A stretch of DNA of 64,000 bases from Gibbsiella quercinecans. GTDB lineage: Bacteria; Pseudomonadota; Gammaproteobacteria; Enterobacterales; Enterobacteriaceae. The first letter of the stretch is position 1. Every line of letters begins with the position of its first letter. Where the stretch lies: assembly GCF_002291425.1 (NCBI RefSeq), contig NZ_CP014136.1, positions 4,774,001 through 4,838,000 of the forward strand, written 5' to 3'. The notes under the pieces are model-generated. The model ran no database searches. It was given only the letters and a program-made list of their open reading frames with translations, and was not told where the DNA came from. Positions 8,072-16,827 of the stretch are shown here, in pieces. A program made the translations under genes and the position numbers.

Positions 8072-8869
8072 TTATTGGTGATAATTGGCTAACCCACTGG
8101 CCTCCAACTGGCGGATGGCCGCCGCCCAGTGTTTTTGCGTGATCTCATCCGTGCCGCTGCGAAAACGCGCCGACTGTGCCTTGACCTTTTCGATCGCGGC
8201 CGGCGGCGCGTAGTGCAAATTGTCCCGCCCACCGGCGAGCGCCGCCACCTGAATGTTGCAGGCGCGCTCCAAACCGTGCAGCTCTCGGAACGCGTGCTCG
8301 ATGCTCACGCCGCCGGCCAGCAAACCGTGGTTGCGCAAAATCATCACGTTGCTGTGGCCCAGATCGTTAACCAACCGGTCCTGTTCATCCAGATCGAGCG
8401 CGACGCCTTCGTATTCGTGATAGGTAATCCGTGAATAATAAGCCAGCGCATGCTGCGACAGCGGCAACAGCCCGTCTTTTTGCGCCGATACCGCCGCGCC
8501 GTCTTTAGTGTGGGTGTGCAGCACGGCTTTCAGATCGGGCCGGGCGCGGTGTATGGCGCTGTGGATCACAAAGCCGGCCTGGTTAATGCCCAGCCCGGTG
8601 GGATCGGCAATGATATTGCCGTCCAAATCGATTTTCACTAGGTTGGAGGCGGTGATTTCACTGAACAACAGGCCGTAGGCGTTAATCAGGAAGTGCTCTT
8701 CCGCGCCCGGCACGCGCACCGAGAAATGGGTATAAATATGATCGGTCCAGTGATACAGGGCCGCCAACTGATAGGCGGCGGCCAGCTTAACGCGCACCTG
8801 CCACTCTTCCTGGCTGACGCCGTTTTTTACCTCGCCGGTATTGGCTGTAGGGATAGACACCAAAGACAT
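8072..8869 (-). CDS. Class II aldolase/adducin-family protein
   Basis: 265 residues from the ATG at 8869, which has GGGAG just upstream; the open frame extends further but without a better start. It has the metal-binding motif of class II aldolases (VLHTHTKDGAAVS, and NHGLLAGG near residue 190) and an N-terminal YHWTDHIYTHFSVRVPG segment typical of the family. It is the last gene of the leftward sulfonate operon. Family members cleave sugar phosphates or act on other hydroxy-carbonyl compounds. In this setting it may process the carbon part released from an organosulfur compound, which is inference only. Confidence 0.85.
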   Translation of the reverse strand: MSLVSIPTANTGEVKNGVSQEEWQVRVKLAAAYQLAALYHWTDHIYTHFSVRVPGAEEHFLINAYGLLFSEITASNLVKIDLDGNIIADPTGLGINQAGFVIHSAIHRARPDLKAVLHTHTKDGAAVSAQKDGLLPLSQHALAYYSRITYHEYEGVALDLDEQDRLVNDLGHSNVMILRNHGLLAGGVSIEHAFRELHGLERACNIQVAALAGGRDNLHYAPPAAIEKVKAQSARFRSGTDEITQKHWAAAIRQLEASGLANYHQ

Positions 8870-8922
8870 AACAACTCCCGTTAACGGTGGTTTGATAAGT
8901 GTTGGCCGCGACTGGCGCTCGA

Positions 8923-9711
8923 TTACCAATCGATCTCTTGGCCCAGTATTTTCAATATGTCCTGCCGGCGCTGAATCAGCAGCGGATCGCCCCGGTGGCG
9001 CGGATAGGCCAGCGGCACCGCAAACTGCGCCAAAATCCGGCTCGGGCGCGGCGAAAGCACGATCACCCGATCGCACAGCAGCAATGCCTCTTCGACGTCG
9101 TGCGTCACCAGCAGGCTGGTATAGCCTTGGCTCTGCCAGAGGTTAATCAATTCGCGCTGCATACTGATGCGGGTCAGCGAGTCCAGTTTGCCCAAGGGCT
9201 CATCCAGCAACAGCAGGCGCGGCTCGTTGAGCAGAGCGCGTGCCAGCGCGGCGCGTTGGGCCATCCCGCCGGAAAGCTGTTTGGGGTAGGCGTTGGCGAA
9301 CTCGTTCAGGCCAATGCGGCTGATCAGGCCGTCGGCCTTTTGCTCCTGGCCGTTCAGCCCCTGCGCCTGCGGCCCGAGCAGCACGTTCTGCCGCACCGTT
9401 CGCCACGGGTAAAGCGTGGGATCCTGGAAAACCAGAATGCGCTCGGGGCTGGGGGCGCCGAGCGGCTGACCGTCGGCCAGCAGGTGGCCGGTTTGCAGCG
9501 GCTCCAGCCCGGCCAGCAGGCGCAGCAGGGTGGACTTGCCGCAGCCGGACGGGCCCAGCAGCGCGACGCTTTCGCCGGCGGCAATGCTTAGGCTGATGTT
9601 GTCCAGCACGGCAATTTCCCGTTTCCCCAGGGTGAAGCTGTGGCTAACGTTCTGCACGTCTATCGTTGTGCCCGTGGCGTTGATCCGCGCCTGGGCGGCT
9701 TGGGCTACCAT
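8923..9711 (-). CDS. Sulfonate/nitrate-type ABC transporter ATP-binding protein
   Basis: 262 residues from the ATG at 9711. Walker A is GPSGCGKST (residues 53-61), the signature is LSGGMAQRAALARAL, and Walker B is LLLLDEPLG, with a downstream switch histidine (LLVTHDVEEA). This is the SsuB/TauB/NrtD type. The start overlaps the end of the permease gene by 7 bp, so the two are translationally coupled. A longer upstream frame exists, but only the part from 9711 looks like the family. It supplies energy for import with the adjacent permease. Confidence 0.9.
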   Translation of the reverse strand: MVAQAAQARINATGTTIDVQNVSHSFTLGKREIAVLDNISLSIAAGESVALLGPSGCGKSTLLRLLAGLEPLQTGHLLADGQPLGAPSPERILVFQDPTLYPWRTVRQNVLLGPQAQGLNGQEQKADGLISRIGLNEFANAYPKQLSGGMAQRAALARALLNEPRLLLLDEPLGKLDSLTRISMQRELINLWQSQGYTSLLVTHDVEEALLLCDRVIVLSPRPSRILAQFAVPLAYPRHRGDPLLIQRRQDILKILGQEIDW

Positions 9712-10703
9712 TTCATCACTCCTTTTTGCCAACTGAGCAGGCGATCGCGCACGAAAAACAGCAGGCTGATCAGCCCCGAGCACAAAAAGGCCATCACGAT
9801 CAGCGCCGCGTACATATTCGGGTAGGCGGCCCAGCCCTGCGCCCACTGCAAATAAAAGCCGATGCCGGCCTTCACCCCGACCATCTCCGCCACGATCAGC
9901 ACCGAGAAAGAGGCGCCCAGCCCCATAAACAAACCGACGAAGACGTTCGGCAGGGCGGCGGGGATCGCCACGTGGAAAATCAAAAAGCGCTGGCTGGCGC
10001 CCAGGGTGCGCGCCACGTCGTAATAGGCTTTGTCGATGTTGGCGACGCCCGACCAGGTGAGGACGGTAACCGGGAACCAGGTCGCCAGGGCGATCAAAAA
10101 CACGCTGGCGCCGAAGCTGCTGGGGAAGATAAACAGGCACAGCGGCAGCAACGCGGTTGAAGGCACTGGCCCCAGAATGCGCAGTATCGGATGCACCCAA
10201 TAGCCGATGCGCTGCGACCAGCCGATCGACACGCCGCTGATAAAGCCGACCAGCGTGCCGATCGCCACCCCCAGCAGCAATAACGATAACGAGTGGTACA
10301 GGCTGTTTAGCAGGCGCGGCCAATCGGTGAGATACACCTCAATCAGCGCCTGCGGCGGGGCGAAGAACGGCAGCGGCAGCGCGCCGGTTTTCACCGTGAG
10401 CAACTCCCACAGGCTGAAAAACAGCGGCAGGGCGATCAGCCATTGCCCGGCGCGCTGCAGGCGTTGCCCACGGCCTTGCCACTGCCGGTAGCTGAGCGCC
10501 AGCGCCAACAGCGCCACGCCCAGCGCCAGTTGCAGCCCAGCCCAGGCCTGGCTGTATGGCCATTGGCGGTTGACGTTGGGCCAGTAGGTGGTGATAAGCC
10601 CGGCGGCCAGCCAGGCCGCCGCCGCCAGCAGGCCGGTGAGCCAGATCCGCTGGCCGGCGATTTTTTCGCGTTTCACGGTTCGATCAAGCAAATACGTTGG
10701 CAT
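9705..10703 (-). CDS. Sulfonate/nitrate-type ABC transporter permease
   Basis: 332 residues from the ATG at 10703 (GGAG seven bases upstream); an upstream in-frame start at 10718 is less likely. Several membrane spans are visible, including a long N-terminal hydrophobic region before the SsuC/TauC-like permease domain. The EAA-type loop region reads DVARTLGASQRFLIFHVAIPAALP. It overlaps the binding-protein gene by 20 bp and the ATPase gene by 7 bp. It forms the inner-membrane channel. Confidence 0.88.
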   Translation of the reverse strand: MPTYLLDRTVKREKIAGQRIWLTGLLAAAAWLAAGLITTYWPNVNRQWPYSQAWAGLQLALGVALLALALSYRQWQGRGQRLQRAGQWLIALPLFFSLWELLTVKTGALPLPFFAPPQALIEVYLTDWPRLLNSLYHSLSLLLLGVAIGTLVGFISGVSIGWSQRIGYWVHPILRILGPVPSTALLPLCLFIFPSSFGASVFLIALATWFPVTVLTWSGVANIDKAYYDVARTLGASQRFLIFHVAIPAALPNVFVGLFMGLGASFSVLIVAEMVGVKAGIGFYLQWAQGWAAYPNMYAALIVMAFLCSGLISLLFFVRDRLLSWQKGVMKW

Positions 10704-11733
10704 AGATGCTCTCCGCAAATTGGTGGGCGTCGGTACTGGGCTTAATCACCTGGACCAACTGCAAATCGCTGACGTACTGCGTCAGCTCTTTAACGAAGGC
10801 TTCGCCCACCGCGTGGTGGCCGTGCGCCTGGCCGTGCAGAATACCGGCCACTTCCTTGACGTTGGTGTTCAGCGCGTGGGCCATAAAGGCATCGGCAACG
10901 CTTTCCGGGTGCTCCGCCGCGTAGCTGTGGGCATCCAGCAGCGCCTGGGTCAACGCCGCCGCCGCGGCTTTGTGTTCGCGGGCCAGCGAGCCGCTGACGC
11001 CGACCACGCAGCAGCTGAGGTTGGCGTACTCGCCGGTCATATTGCTGGCCAGCAGTTGGTATTTGCCGGTGTCCAATAAGCGGTAGCTGAACGGTTCGCT
11101 GCCGCTGATGGCGGCAATTTCCTGTTTATCCAGCGCCACGCTCAATAAATCGGCGGGATAGACCTTCCATTGCACGTCGGCGATCGGGTCCACGCCGTGG
11201 CGTTTGAGCAGGATGGCAAAAAAATTCTTGTCGGGGCCGGCCATGTCGGTCACGCCGATAGTTTGCCCTTTTAGCTTTTCCAGGCTGGTAAAAGGGGCGT
11301 TTTTGGCGGTCAGCAAATTCAGGCAGCCGCCGTGGGTGCCGGCGGTGAGCTTCACGTCAAAACCCTGTTCCAGCGCTTTCAGCCAGCGCAGGGCCATACC
11401 GATGCCCGCATCGGCCTTGCCGGTGGCGATCGCTTCCAGCAGCAGATCGGTCGAGTTGCCGAAGTTGACGAACTCAACGTCCAAATTGTATTTGCTGAAG
11501 AAGTGCTGCTGCTCCGCCACCGTAACGGGGGCAATACACACCGCGCTCTGATTGATGGCGAGCTTCAACTTGTAAGGAGCCGGCAGGCGCAGCGCGTTGC
11601 CGTCTTCCTGATGCATGGCCGCCATATCATGGGCGAACAGCTTCGGCGAGATGCCGGCTAACACCGGTGCCGCCAGCAGGCTGCCGCCCAGGCTGAGGAA
11701 TCTGCGGCGTGAATACTGGGCAATGTGTTTCAT
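10684..11733 (-). CDS. ABC transporter substrate-binding protein with Tat signal (SsuA/NrtA-like)
   Basis: 349 residues. The N-terminus carries a twin-arginine motif (SRRRFLSLGGS, residues 8-18) followed by a hydrophobic segment. The mature part has the SsuA/NrtA pattern: LKLAINQSAVCIAPVTVAEQ, then TDLLLEAIATGKADAGIGMA and LKGQTIGVTDMAGPDK. Tat export suggests folding, perhaps with a ligand, before export. Its start overlaps the previous binding-protein gene by 4 bp. Two binding proteins in one operon suggest that one channel handles two ligands. Confidence 0.85.
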   Translation of the reverse strand: MKHIAQYSRRRFLSLGGSLLAAPVLAGISPKLFAHDMAAMHQEDGNALRLPAPYKLKLAINQSAVCIAPVTVAEQQHFFSKYNLDVEFVNFGNSTDLLLEAIATGKADAGIGMALRWLKALEQGFDVKLTAGTHGGCLNLLTAKNAPFTSLEKLKGQTIGVTDMAGPDKNFFAILLKRHGVDPIADVQWKVYPADLLSVALDKQEIAAISGSEPFSYRLLDTGKYQLLASNMTGEYANLSCCVVGVSGSLAREHKAAAAALTQALLDAHSYAAEHPESVADAFMAHALNTNVKEVAGILHGQAHGHHAVGEAFVKELTQYVSDLQLVQVIKPSTDAHQFAESIYANVFA

Positions 11734-12713
11734 GGCTGACCTTCCTGTTGTGTTTGCGCCAGCGGCGGTACGCTAAAGCCGTTATCAAAGGTGTGGGTAA
11801 CGTCAAGCGGTTGCCGGATCAGCCCGTTAGCCTGATAAAAATCGGCGGTGGCCTGCTGTTGGCGCACGGTTTGATCGTCAATCTGTTGCCAGCGCAGTTG
11901 GCGGCTGGCGAACTGCTCGCGTGCGATATCGGGTGGGAACTTAATGATTTGCCCCAGCGTTTTGCCGTAGCTGTCGAGATTGGCATAGGCCCAGCGCTCC
12001 GCCTTTGCCAGGCGGTTGAGATAATCCTGCAGCGCCTGGCGTTTGGCGCTATCGCTGAGCGTGGCATCGGTGGCCGCCAGGAAGGTATTCCCCGGCAGCA
12101 GGCCGGTGCCGCTGACCAGCACATGCCCTTGCCCGGTTTTAACCAGTTGAGTGGTGTAAGGCTCCCAGGTGGCCCAGGCGTCGACCGAGCCGCTGAGCAG
12201 CGCCACCTTGGCGTCCACCGGCCCTAAAAAGACCCACTGCACGTCGGCGGCGGACAGGCCGGCCTGTTGCAGCGCCTTCAGCGCCACAAAGTGGCCGATC
12301 GAACCTTTGCCGGTGGCGATGCGCTTGCCTTTCAGATCCTGGCCGCTTTTCAGCGGCGAGTTCTCGCCCACCAGTACCGCGGTGCCCGCCGGGTTGCTTT
12401 TATCCACCGCGACCGCTTTAACCGGCGTACCCTGCGCAAGGGCAAACAGTAACGGCGCATCGCCGATAATGCCGACGTCGACCGCGCCGGCGTTCAGTGC
12501 TTCGGCAAGCGGGGCGGCGGCGGGGAACTCGGCCCATTTGATATCGTAAGGCAGGTTGGTGAGTTCGTTGGCCGCTTCCATTTGTGAACGCATACCGCCT
12601 TTTTGATCGGCGATATGCAAGGTAATACGCGCGTCGGCGGCCAGCGCCTGGCCAGCCAGGCCAATAAGCAGTAAAGCACCCAGAGTCTGTTTAATACGCA
12701 ACATGTTCATCAT
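11730..12713 (-). CDS. Aliphatic sulfonate-type ABC substrate-binding protein
   Basis: 327 residues. The Sec signal peptide has core LGALLLIGLAGQALAA with cleavage near residue 25. The mature part has the SsuA-type features ITLHIADQKGGMRSQME, LNAGAVDVGIIGDAPLLFAL and LKGKRIATGKGSIGHF. This pattern resembles the more distant binding protein at 18454, so these two and the Tat-exported one may represent divergent specificities. It sits downstream of the flavoprotein genes in the same leftward operon. Confidence 0.87.
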   Translation of the reverse strand: MMNMLRIKQTLGALLLIGLAGQALAADARITLHIADQKGGMRSQMEAANELTNLPYDIKWAEFPAAAPLAEALNAGAVDVGIIGDAPLLFALAQGTPVKAVAVDKSNPAGTAVLVGENSPLKSGQDLKGKRIATGKGSIGHFVALKALQQAGLSAADVQWVFLGPVDAKVALLSGSVDAWATWEPYTTQLVKTGQGHVLVSGTGLLPGNTFLAATDATLSDSAKRQALQDYLNRLAKAERWAYANLDSYGKTLGQIIKFPPDIAREQFASRQLRWQQIDDQTVRQQQATADFYQANGLIRQPLDVTHTFDNGFSVPPLAQTQQEGQP

Positions 12714-12768
12714 TTCCTTTGGTCTAAAGCGGTGTTGCCAAAGCCCGTGCTCTGCGTCAGCGGGCGGT

Positions 12769-13947
12769 TCATACGGGTATGCCGCCGCCTAATGCCGCTT
12801 TGCCGGCGTTAATCCACGCGCTGTCGTTTTGCGGGGTATGCACCCGGCCGCACAGCACATTGCGGTAGTGGCGTTCCAATGGGTTGTGGCGCGTCAGGCC
12901 ATGGTTGCCGGTCAGCGCCAGCGCTTTTTCCACCGCATTTACCGCGTTTTCGGTGATAGTGACTTTCGCCAGGTTGGCCTGTTCGGTAGTGAATGCCTGC
13001 GCCGCCGCCTGGCGCAGCAGGCTTTGGTTGACCAGCAGCAGGCCATCGATTTGCCCGATGTTTTCCTGCACGCGCGGCAGGCTGGCTAACGGCGCGCCCA
13101 GGCTGGCCGGCACGCGCTGTTGCAGCCAGGCGATCAGCCAGCGGCGCGCCGCCTGCGCAATGCCGTCATAGATGGCCGGCAGCAGGGCTGTGTGGGCATT
13201 GGCGGCGGCCTGGATCTGCGCCGTATCCGGCGCCGGCGGCCGCTCGGCCGGGTAAGTTCCCACCGCATGGCTCAACGGCACCGCCACGTTGTGCAGTATC
13301 ACCTCGTGGCTGCCGGTGGCGCGCATTCCCAGGTGATCCCAACTGTGTTTAATCGTGATGCCCGGGCTATTGCGCGGCACCAGCCAGGTGCCCACCTGCG
13401 GATTGGCGTCATCGCTGCGCGCCCAGATCGCCAGCCAGCTTAGGCCCTCAATCCCGGTGGTATAGAGTTTGTGGCCGTTGAGCAGCCAGCCTGCCGGCGT
13501 GCGCGCCGCCACGGTGTGGGGCAGGCCGCCGCGCGCCGGGGAGCCTAACTCTGGCTCCACCCGCAGGCTGTTGATCAGCGCCCCGTGCTGCACCGCGCTT
13601 TGGCTGATGGTGCAGCGCAATGCCTCCGGCCAGTCGGGGTTGGCAGCCAGGCGCAGGTGGTGCAGGTACTGCATGCAAACGATCAGCGCCGTGGACGGTT
13701 CGCCCTGTGCGATGGCGCTGATAACCTGCTGAAGGGTGGCTAGGCTGGCTTCGGCGCCGCCGTAACGCTGCCCGCAGGCCAGCCCCAGCAGGCCATGCGC
13801 CTGCAGCCAGGCCAGATTGGCGTGTGGGAACTCGCCGCTGCGATCCAGCGCCGCGGCCTGCTGCGCCAGTTGCGCGGTAATCTGCGCCAGCGGCGGCTGA
13901 ATGTGCCGTTGGCGTGCCGGTGGGCGGGTAGACCAGACAGAGCTCAT
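12769..13947 (-). CDS. Acyl-CoA dehydrogenase-like flavoprotein (SfnB/DszC-like)
   Basis: 392 residues with the acyl-CoA dehydrogenase fold: helical N-terminal domain (GLACGQRYGGAEAS), middle beta domain (WLLNGHKLYTTGIEGLSWLAIWA, SWDHLGMRATGSHEVILHNVAVP), and C-terminal helices (ALTGNHGLTRHNPLERHYRNV). Members next to sulfur transport genes include SfnB and DszC-type flavin-dependent monooxygenases. The gene lies 24 bp after the LLM oxygenase gene. A role in oxidising or desaturating an organosulfur compound is inferred from family and context. Confidence 0.85.
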   Translation of the reverse strand: MSSVWSTRPPARQRHIQPPLAQITAQLAQQAAALDRSGEFPHANLAWLQAHGLLGLACGQRYGGAEASLATLQQVISAIAQGEPSTALIVCMQYLHHLRLAANPDWPEALRCTISQSAVQHGALINSLRVEPELGSPARGGLPHTVAARTPAGWLLNGHKLYTTGIEGLSWLAIWARSDDANPQVGTWLVPRNSPGITIKHSWDHLGMRATGSHEVILHNVAVPLSHAVGTYPAERPPAPDTAQIQAAANAHTALLPAIYDGIAQAARRWLIAWLQQRVPASLGAPLASLPRVQENIGQIDGLLLVNQSLLRQAAAQAFTTEQANLAKVTITENAVNAVEKALALTGNHGLTRHNPLERHYRNVLCGRVHTPQNDSAWINAGKAALGGGIPV

Positions 13948-13971
13948 GCGGGGTGCCTCTTCCGTTGGCCT

Positions 13972-15054
13972 TCAGGCGCTTTGCCTGGCGGCGCGCTGGG
14001 CGATTTTGGCTCGGGCGATCGGCAGCAGTTCTTTGCCGTATTCCTGGGCGTCGTTGAGCGGATCGAAACCGCGGATCAGGAAGTTGCGCACCCCCAGATC
14101 GTAGTAATCGAGCAGGGCGTCGGCCACTTGCTCCGGGGTGCCCACCAGCGCAGTGGAATTGTGCCCGCCGCCGAACAGCCTGGCGATGCCAGTCCACAGG
14201 CGTTTATCCACCACTTCGCCCTGCGCCACGGTTTTCAGCAGGCGTTGAGCGCCCACGCTGTTGGGTTTGTTCTTATAGCCCACGCCGGTTTTTTCGGCAT
14301 GTTCGGTGGCGACATGCAGGATCTCTTTAGCCTTTTCCCAGGCCTGCGTTTCGGTGGCGGCGATAATCGGCCGGAATGACACGCTGAAATCGATTTGGCG
14401 CTGGTGTTTGGCCGCTTCAGCCCGCACGCGCTGGATGGTTTCCTGGGTTTGCGCCAGCGATTCGCCCCACAGGGCAAACACGTCGGCGTGCTTGCCAGCC
14501 ACGGCGATCGCCGCGTCTGACGAGCCGCCGAAAAAGATCGGGATATGGGGTTTTTGCAGCGGTTTTATCGCCGAAAAGGCCTGTTCGACCTGATAGAAAT
14601 CGTTATGGGCATCGAACGGCCGTTCCTCGGTCCAGACCTGGCGCACAATGTCTAAAAACGCGTCGGTGCGAGCATAGCGCTGATCGTGATCGAGGTAGTC
14701 GCCGTCTCGGCGTTGCTCTGCGTCGTTGCCGCCGCTAATGATATGCACCGCCAGGCGGCCGCCCAGCAGGTGCTCCAGGGTGGCGAATTTGCGCGCCGCC
14801 AGGGTCGGCGCGACGAAGCCCGGCCGGTGCGCCAGTAAAAAGTTGATTTTCTGCGTGGAAAGCCCGGCCAACGCCGTGACCAGAAAGCCGTCGGGTTGAT
14901 CGGACCAATGGCCGACCAGCAGCCGGTCAAAACCGGCGGCCTCGTGGGTTTGCGCAAAGCGCACAATGTAGTCGCGGTCAAATATCGGGCCTGCCGGGGG
15001 GATGATTTCCGAAGACAGACGGTGGCCGATCATGCCTAAAAATTGGACGCTCAT
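13972..15054 (-). CDS. LLM-class flavin-dependent monooxygenase (SsuD-like)
   Basis: 360 residues. It has the bacterial luciferase-like TIM-barrel features of alkanesulfonate monooxygenases: FDRLLVGHWSDQPDGFL, FLLAHRPGFVAPTLAARKFA, GGRLAVHIISGGND, and IPIFFGGSSDAAI. This group uses FMNH2 and O2 to release sulfite from sulfonates; a separate flavin reductase is needed and none is seen here. It is the first gene of the leftward operon. A 16-bp motif shared with the rightward operon lies about 100 bp upstream. Confidence 0.88.
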   Translation of the reverse strand: MSVQFLGMIGHRLSSEIIPPAGPIFDRDYIVRFAQTHEAAGFDRLLVGHWSDQPDGFLVTALAGLSTQKINFLLAHRPGFVAPTLAARKFATLEHLLGGRLAVHIISGGNDAEQRRDGDYLDHDQRYARTDAFLDIVRQVWTEERPFDAHNDFYQVEQAFSAIKPLQKPHIPIFFGGSSDAAIAVAGKHADVFALWGESLAQTQETIQRVRAEAAKHQRQIDFSVSFRPIIAATETQAWEKAKEILHVATEHAEKTGVGYKNKPNSVGAQRLLKTVAQGEVVDKRLWTGIARLFGGGHNSTALVGTPEQVADALLDYYDLGVRNFLIRGFDPLNDAQEYGKELLPIARAKIAQRAARQSA

Positions 15055-15153
15055 TAGAACTCCTTGCCAGGACGCGTGATAGGGGTTGGCTGCCGGCCAA
15101 ATGTTTGGCGATAAGCAGCGTGGTTTTTATACCCTATACGCGATGTTCTAATG

Positions 15154-15169
15154 ATTTAAATGCATTTTT
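15154..15169 (-). promoter_or_regulatory. Putative LysR operator upstream of the sulfonate operon
   Basis: On the minus strand this reads AAAAATGCATTTAAAT toward the monooxygenase gene. The identical 16-mer lies at 16157-16172, oriented toward the dioxygenase operon. Confidence 0.55.
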
Positions 15170-15227
15170 ATCATATCTTAATATGCATAAAGTTAATTAT
15201 GATAATAATTCATTATTTTTCATCGAA

Positions 15228-16115
15228 TTAACTACGCAGTTCTTGCACGATCCTCTCGGCAAAAAAGGTGGTGGGGCGTTGCAGGTTGCCCAGCCCCGGG
15301 CTGCTGACCTGCCACAGTTGCACCTTCGGCTGGAAATCAGCCAGCTCAACAATAGCGATATCGTCCCGGTGCGGGCTGTGGGTTAACGCGGCTCTGGGCA
15401 CCAGCCCAAGCCCCAGCCCTTGTGCCACCAGGCTAATTTGCAACTGGGCGCCGGCGGTTTCCACGTTGATTTTCAACCCCAGCCCCTGCGCCTGCAGGTC
15501 GCGGTTTAAGCCGGCGCGCAGGCCGCAACCGTCGGGGTTCAATACCCAGCCGAGGTGGGCGCAGCCGCTGAGGCGGGTGGCGTTGAGGTTAAGGCTTTTG
15601 CCGGCGATCACCACCACTTCCAGCGGGCACAGCGCCTTTGCCACCAGGCTGTCATCGAAGCTTTGCTGCGCTGGCCCCATGGCGAGCAGGCTGTCCAGCT
15701 CAACGTTTTCCAGGCGTTTGATCAACTGCCCGCCCCAGCCGCAGACCACCTGCGGGCGCAACTGCGGGTAATGTTCGCCCAGGGCCACCAGCGCCGGCCG
15801 CAAGGCGATTTCACTCAGGCTTTGCGGGATGCCCAGGCGCAGCGGGCCGCTCGGTTCCGCATCCTGATTAAGCAGGCTTTCCAGCCGCTTGGTTTCGCGT
15901 TTGATCGTCAGGCACTGTTCATAGACGCGGTGGCCGATGGCCGTCAGTTTAAGTGGTTTGGTTTGGCGATCCAGCAGCGTGGCGCCCAGGCTTTGTTCAA
16001 AGCTTTGCAGGCGGCGGGTCATGGCGGATTGGCTGATGCCAAGGTATTCCGCGGCCTGGTTAAGCGAAGCGAATTGCACCACCGCCAGCAGTGCGTCAAT
16101 GTCGTCTGTACGCAT
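15228..16115 (-). CDS. LysR-family regulator of the sulfur region
   Basis: 295 residues from the ATG at 16115, which has AAAGAGAG upstream; a further 17 codons of open frame are probably untranslated. The helix-turn-helix occupies about residues 2-60 (DDIDALLAVVQFASLNQAAEYL, SQSAMTRRLQSFEQ split over two stretches). The effector domain is of the usual LysR length. It lies between the leftward monooxygenase operon and the rightward dioxygenase operon. The same 16-bp motif occurs ahead of both, so it is the likely regulator of both and of itself. Confidence 0.85.
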   Translation of the reverse strand: MRTDDIDALLAVVQFASLNQAAEYLGISQSAMTRRLQSFEQSLGATLLDRQTKPLKLTAIGHRVYEQCLTIKRETKRLESLLNQDAEPSGPLRLGIPQSLSEIALRPALVALGEHYPQLRPQVVCGWGGQLIKRLENVELDSLLAMGPAQQSFDDSLVAKALCPLEVVVIAGKSLNLNATRLSGCAHLGWVLNPDGCGLRAGLNRDLQAQGLGLKINVETAGAQLQISLVAQGLGLGLVPRAALTHSPHRDDIAIVELADFQPKVQLWQVSSPGLGNLQRPTTFFAERIVQELRS

Positions 16116-16156
16116 GGAAACTCTCTTTATGTGTATTTTGCATTTTAGTTTATTAC

Positions 16157-16172
16157 AAAAATGCATTTAAAT
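16157..16172 (+). promoter_or_regulatory. Putative LysR operator between LysR and the dioxygenase gene
   Basis: AAAAATGCATTTAAAT, 54 bp before the dioxygenase start and 42 bp before the LysR start. It is identical to the reverse complement of 15154-15169. Confidence 0.55.
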
Positions 16173-16225
16173 AATAAAAAGTTCTTTGTTAGCGTGATAG
16201 GCACTGCTTCAGACAGGAAAGCCCT

Positions 16226-16825
16226 ATGACAACGCCATTACGCTTAGACCGTTTACGCGGGTTCATTGAACAATTGGCCCAACTGCATCAACAGCCGCTG
16301 GGCGATGCGGCGCGGCTGGAACAGGCGGCGCAGTTGCTGGCCAAACTGGTCAAACAGGATGACTGGCTGGCCGAAGAATACGCCCGCCCACATCCTAAAC
16401 ATTATCAGCAGTACCTGCTGCACGTTGATTCCGCCCAGCGCTTTTCCATCGTCAGCTTCGTTTGGGGGCCGGGGCAGGTCACGCCGATCCATGACCACCG
16501 CGTGTGGGGGCTGATTGGCATGCTGCGCGGCGCTGAAACCAACCAACGTTATGTGCTCGACGGCCAGGGCGTGCCCCAGCCCGAAGGCGGCGCCGAGCGG
16601 TTAACCGCCGGGCAGGTGGCGAAACTGTCCGAACAAGACGGCGATATTCACCAGGTCAGCAATGCGTTTAACGATCGCGTGTCGATCAGCATTCATGTGT
16701 ATGGCGGCAATATCGGCGCCGTTAAGCGTGCGGTGTATGGCGAAAGCGGCGCGGTGAAGCCTTTTATCTCCGGTTACTCCAACACTCAACTGCCTAATAT
16801 TTGGGATCTTTCTAAGGAAGTGTAA
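16226..16825 (+). CDS. Cysteine dioxygenase-family thiol dioxygenase
   Basis: 199 residues with a cupin fold. The iron ligands are visible as the HxH of PIHDHRVWG (H89, H91) and a later histidine, either H142 (GDIHQV) or H157 (SISIHVYG). Bacterial members oxidise cysteine or 3-mercaptopropionate to the sulfinic acid; which of these applies cannot be read safely here. AGGAAAG precedes the ATG. The rhodanese gene starts 2 bp after the stop, so the pair is tightly coupled. Together they suggest oxidation of a thiol followed by handling of the released sulfur. Confidence 0.85.
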   Translation: MTTPLRLDRLRGFIEQLAQLHQQPLGDAARLEQAAQLLAKLVKQDDWLAEEYARPHPKHYQQYLLHVDSAQRFSIVSFVWGPGQVTPIHDHRVWGLIGMLRGAETNQRYVLDGQGVPQPEGGAERLTAGQVAKLSEQDGDIHQVSNAFNDRVSISIHVYGGNIGAVKRAVYGESGAVKPFISGYSNTQLPNIWDLSKEV

Positions 16826-16827
16826 GT

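Noticed and set aside
9712-10323. Upstream extension of the ABC ATPase frame
   Set aside because: It overlaps the permease gene on the same strand in another frame and contains no ATPase sequence; the real start is at 9711.
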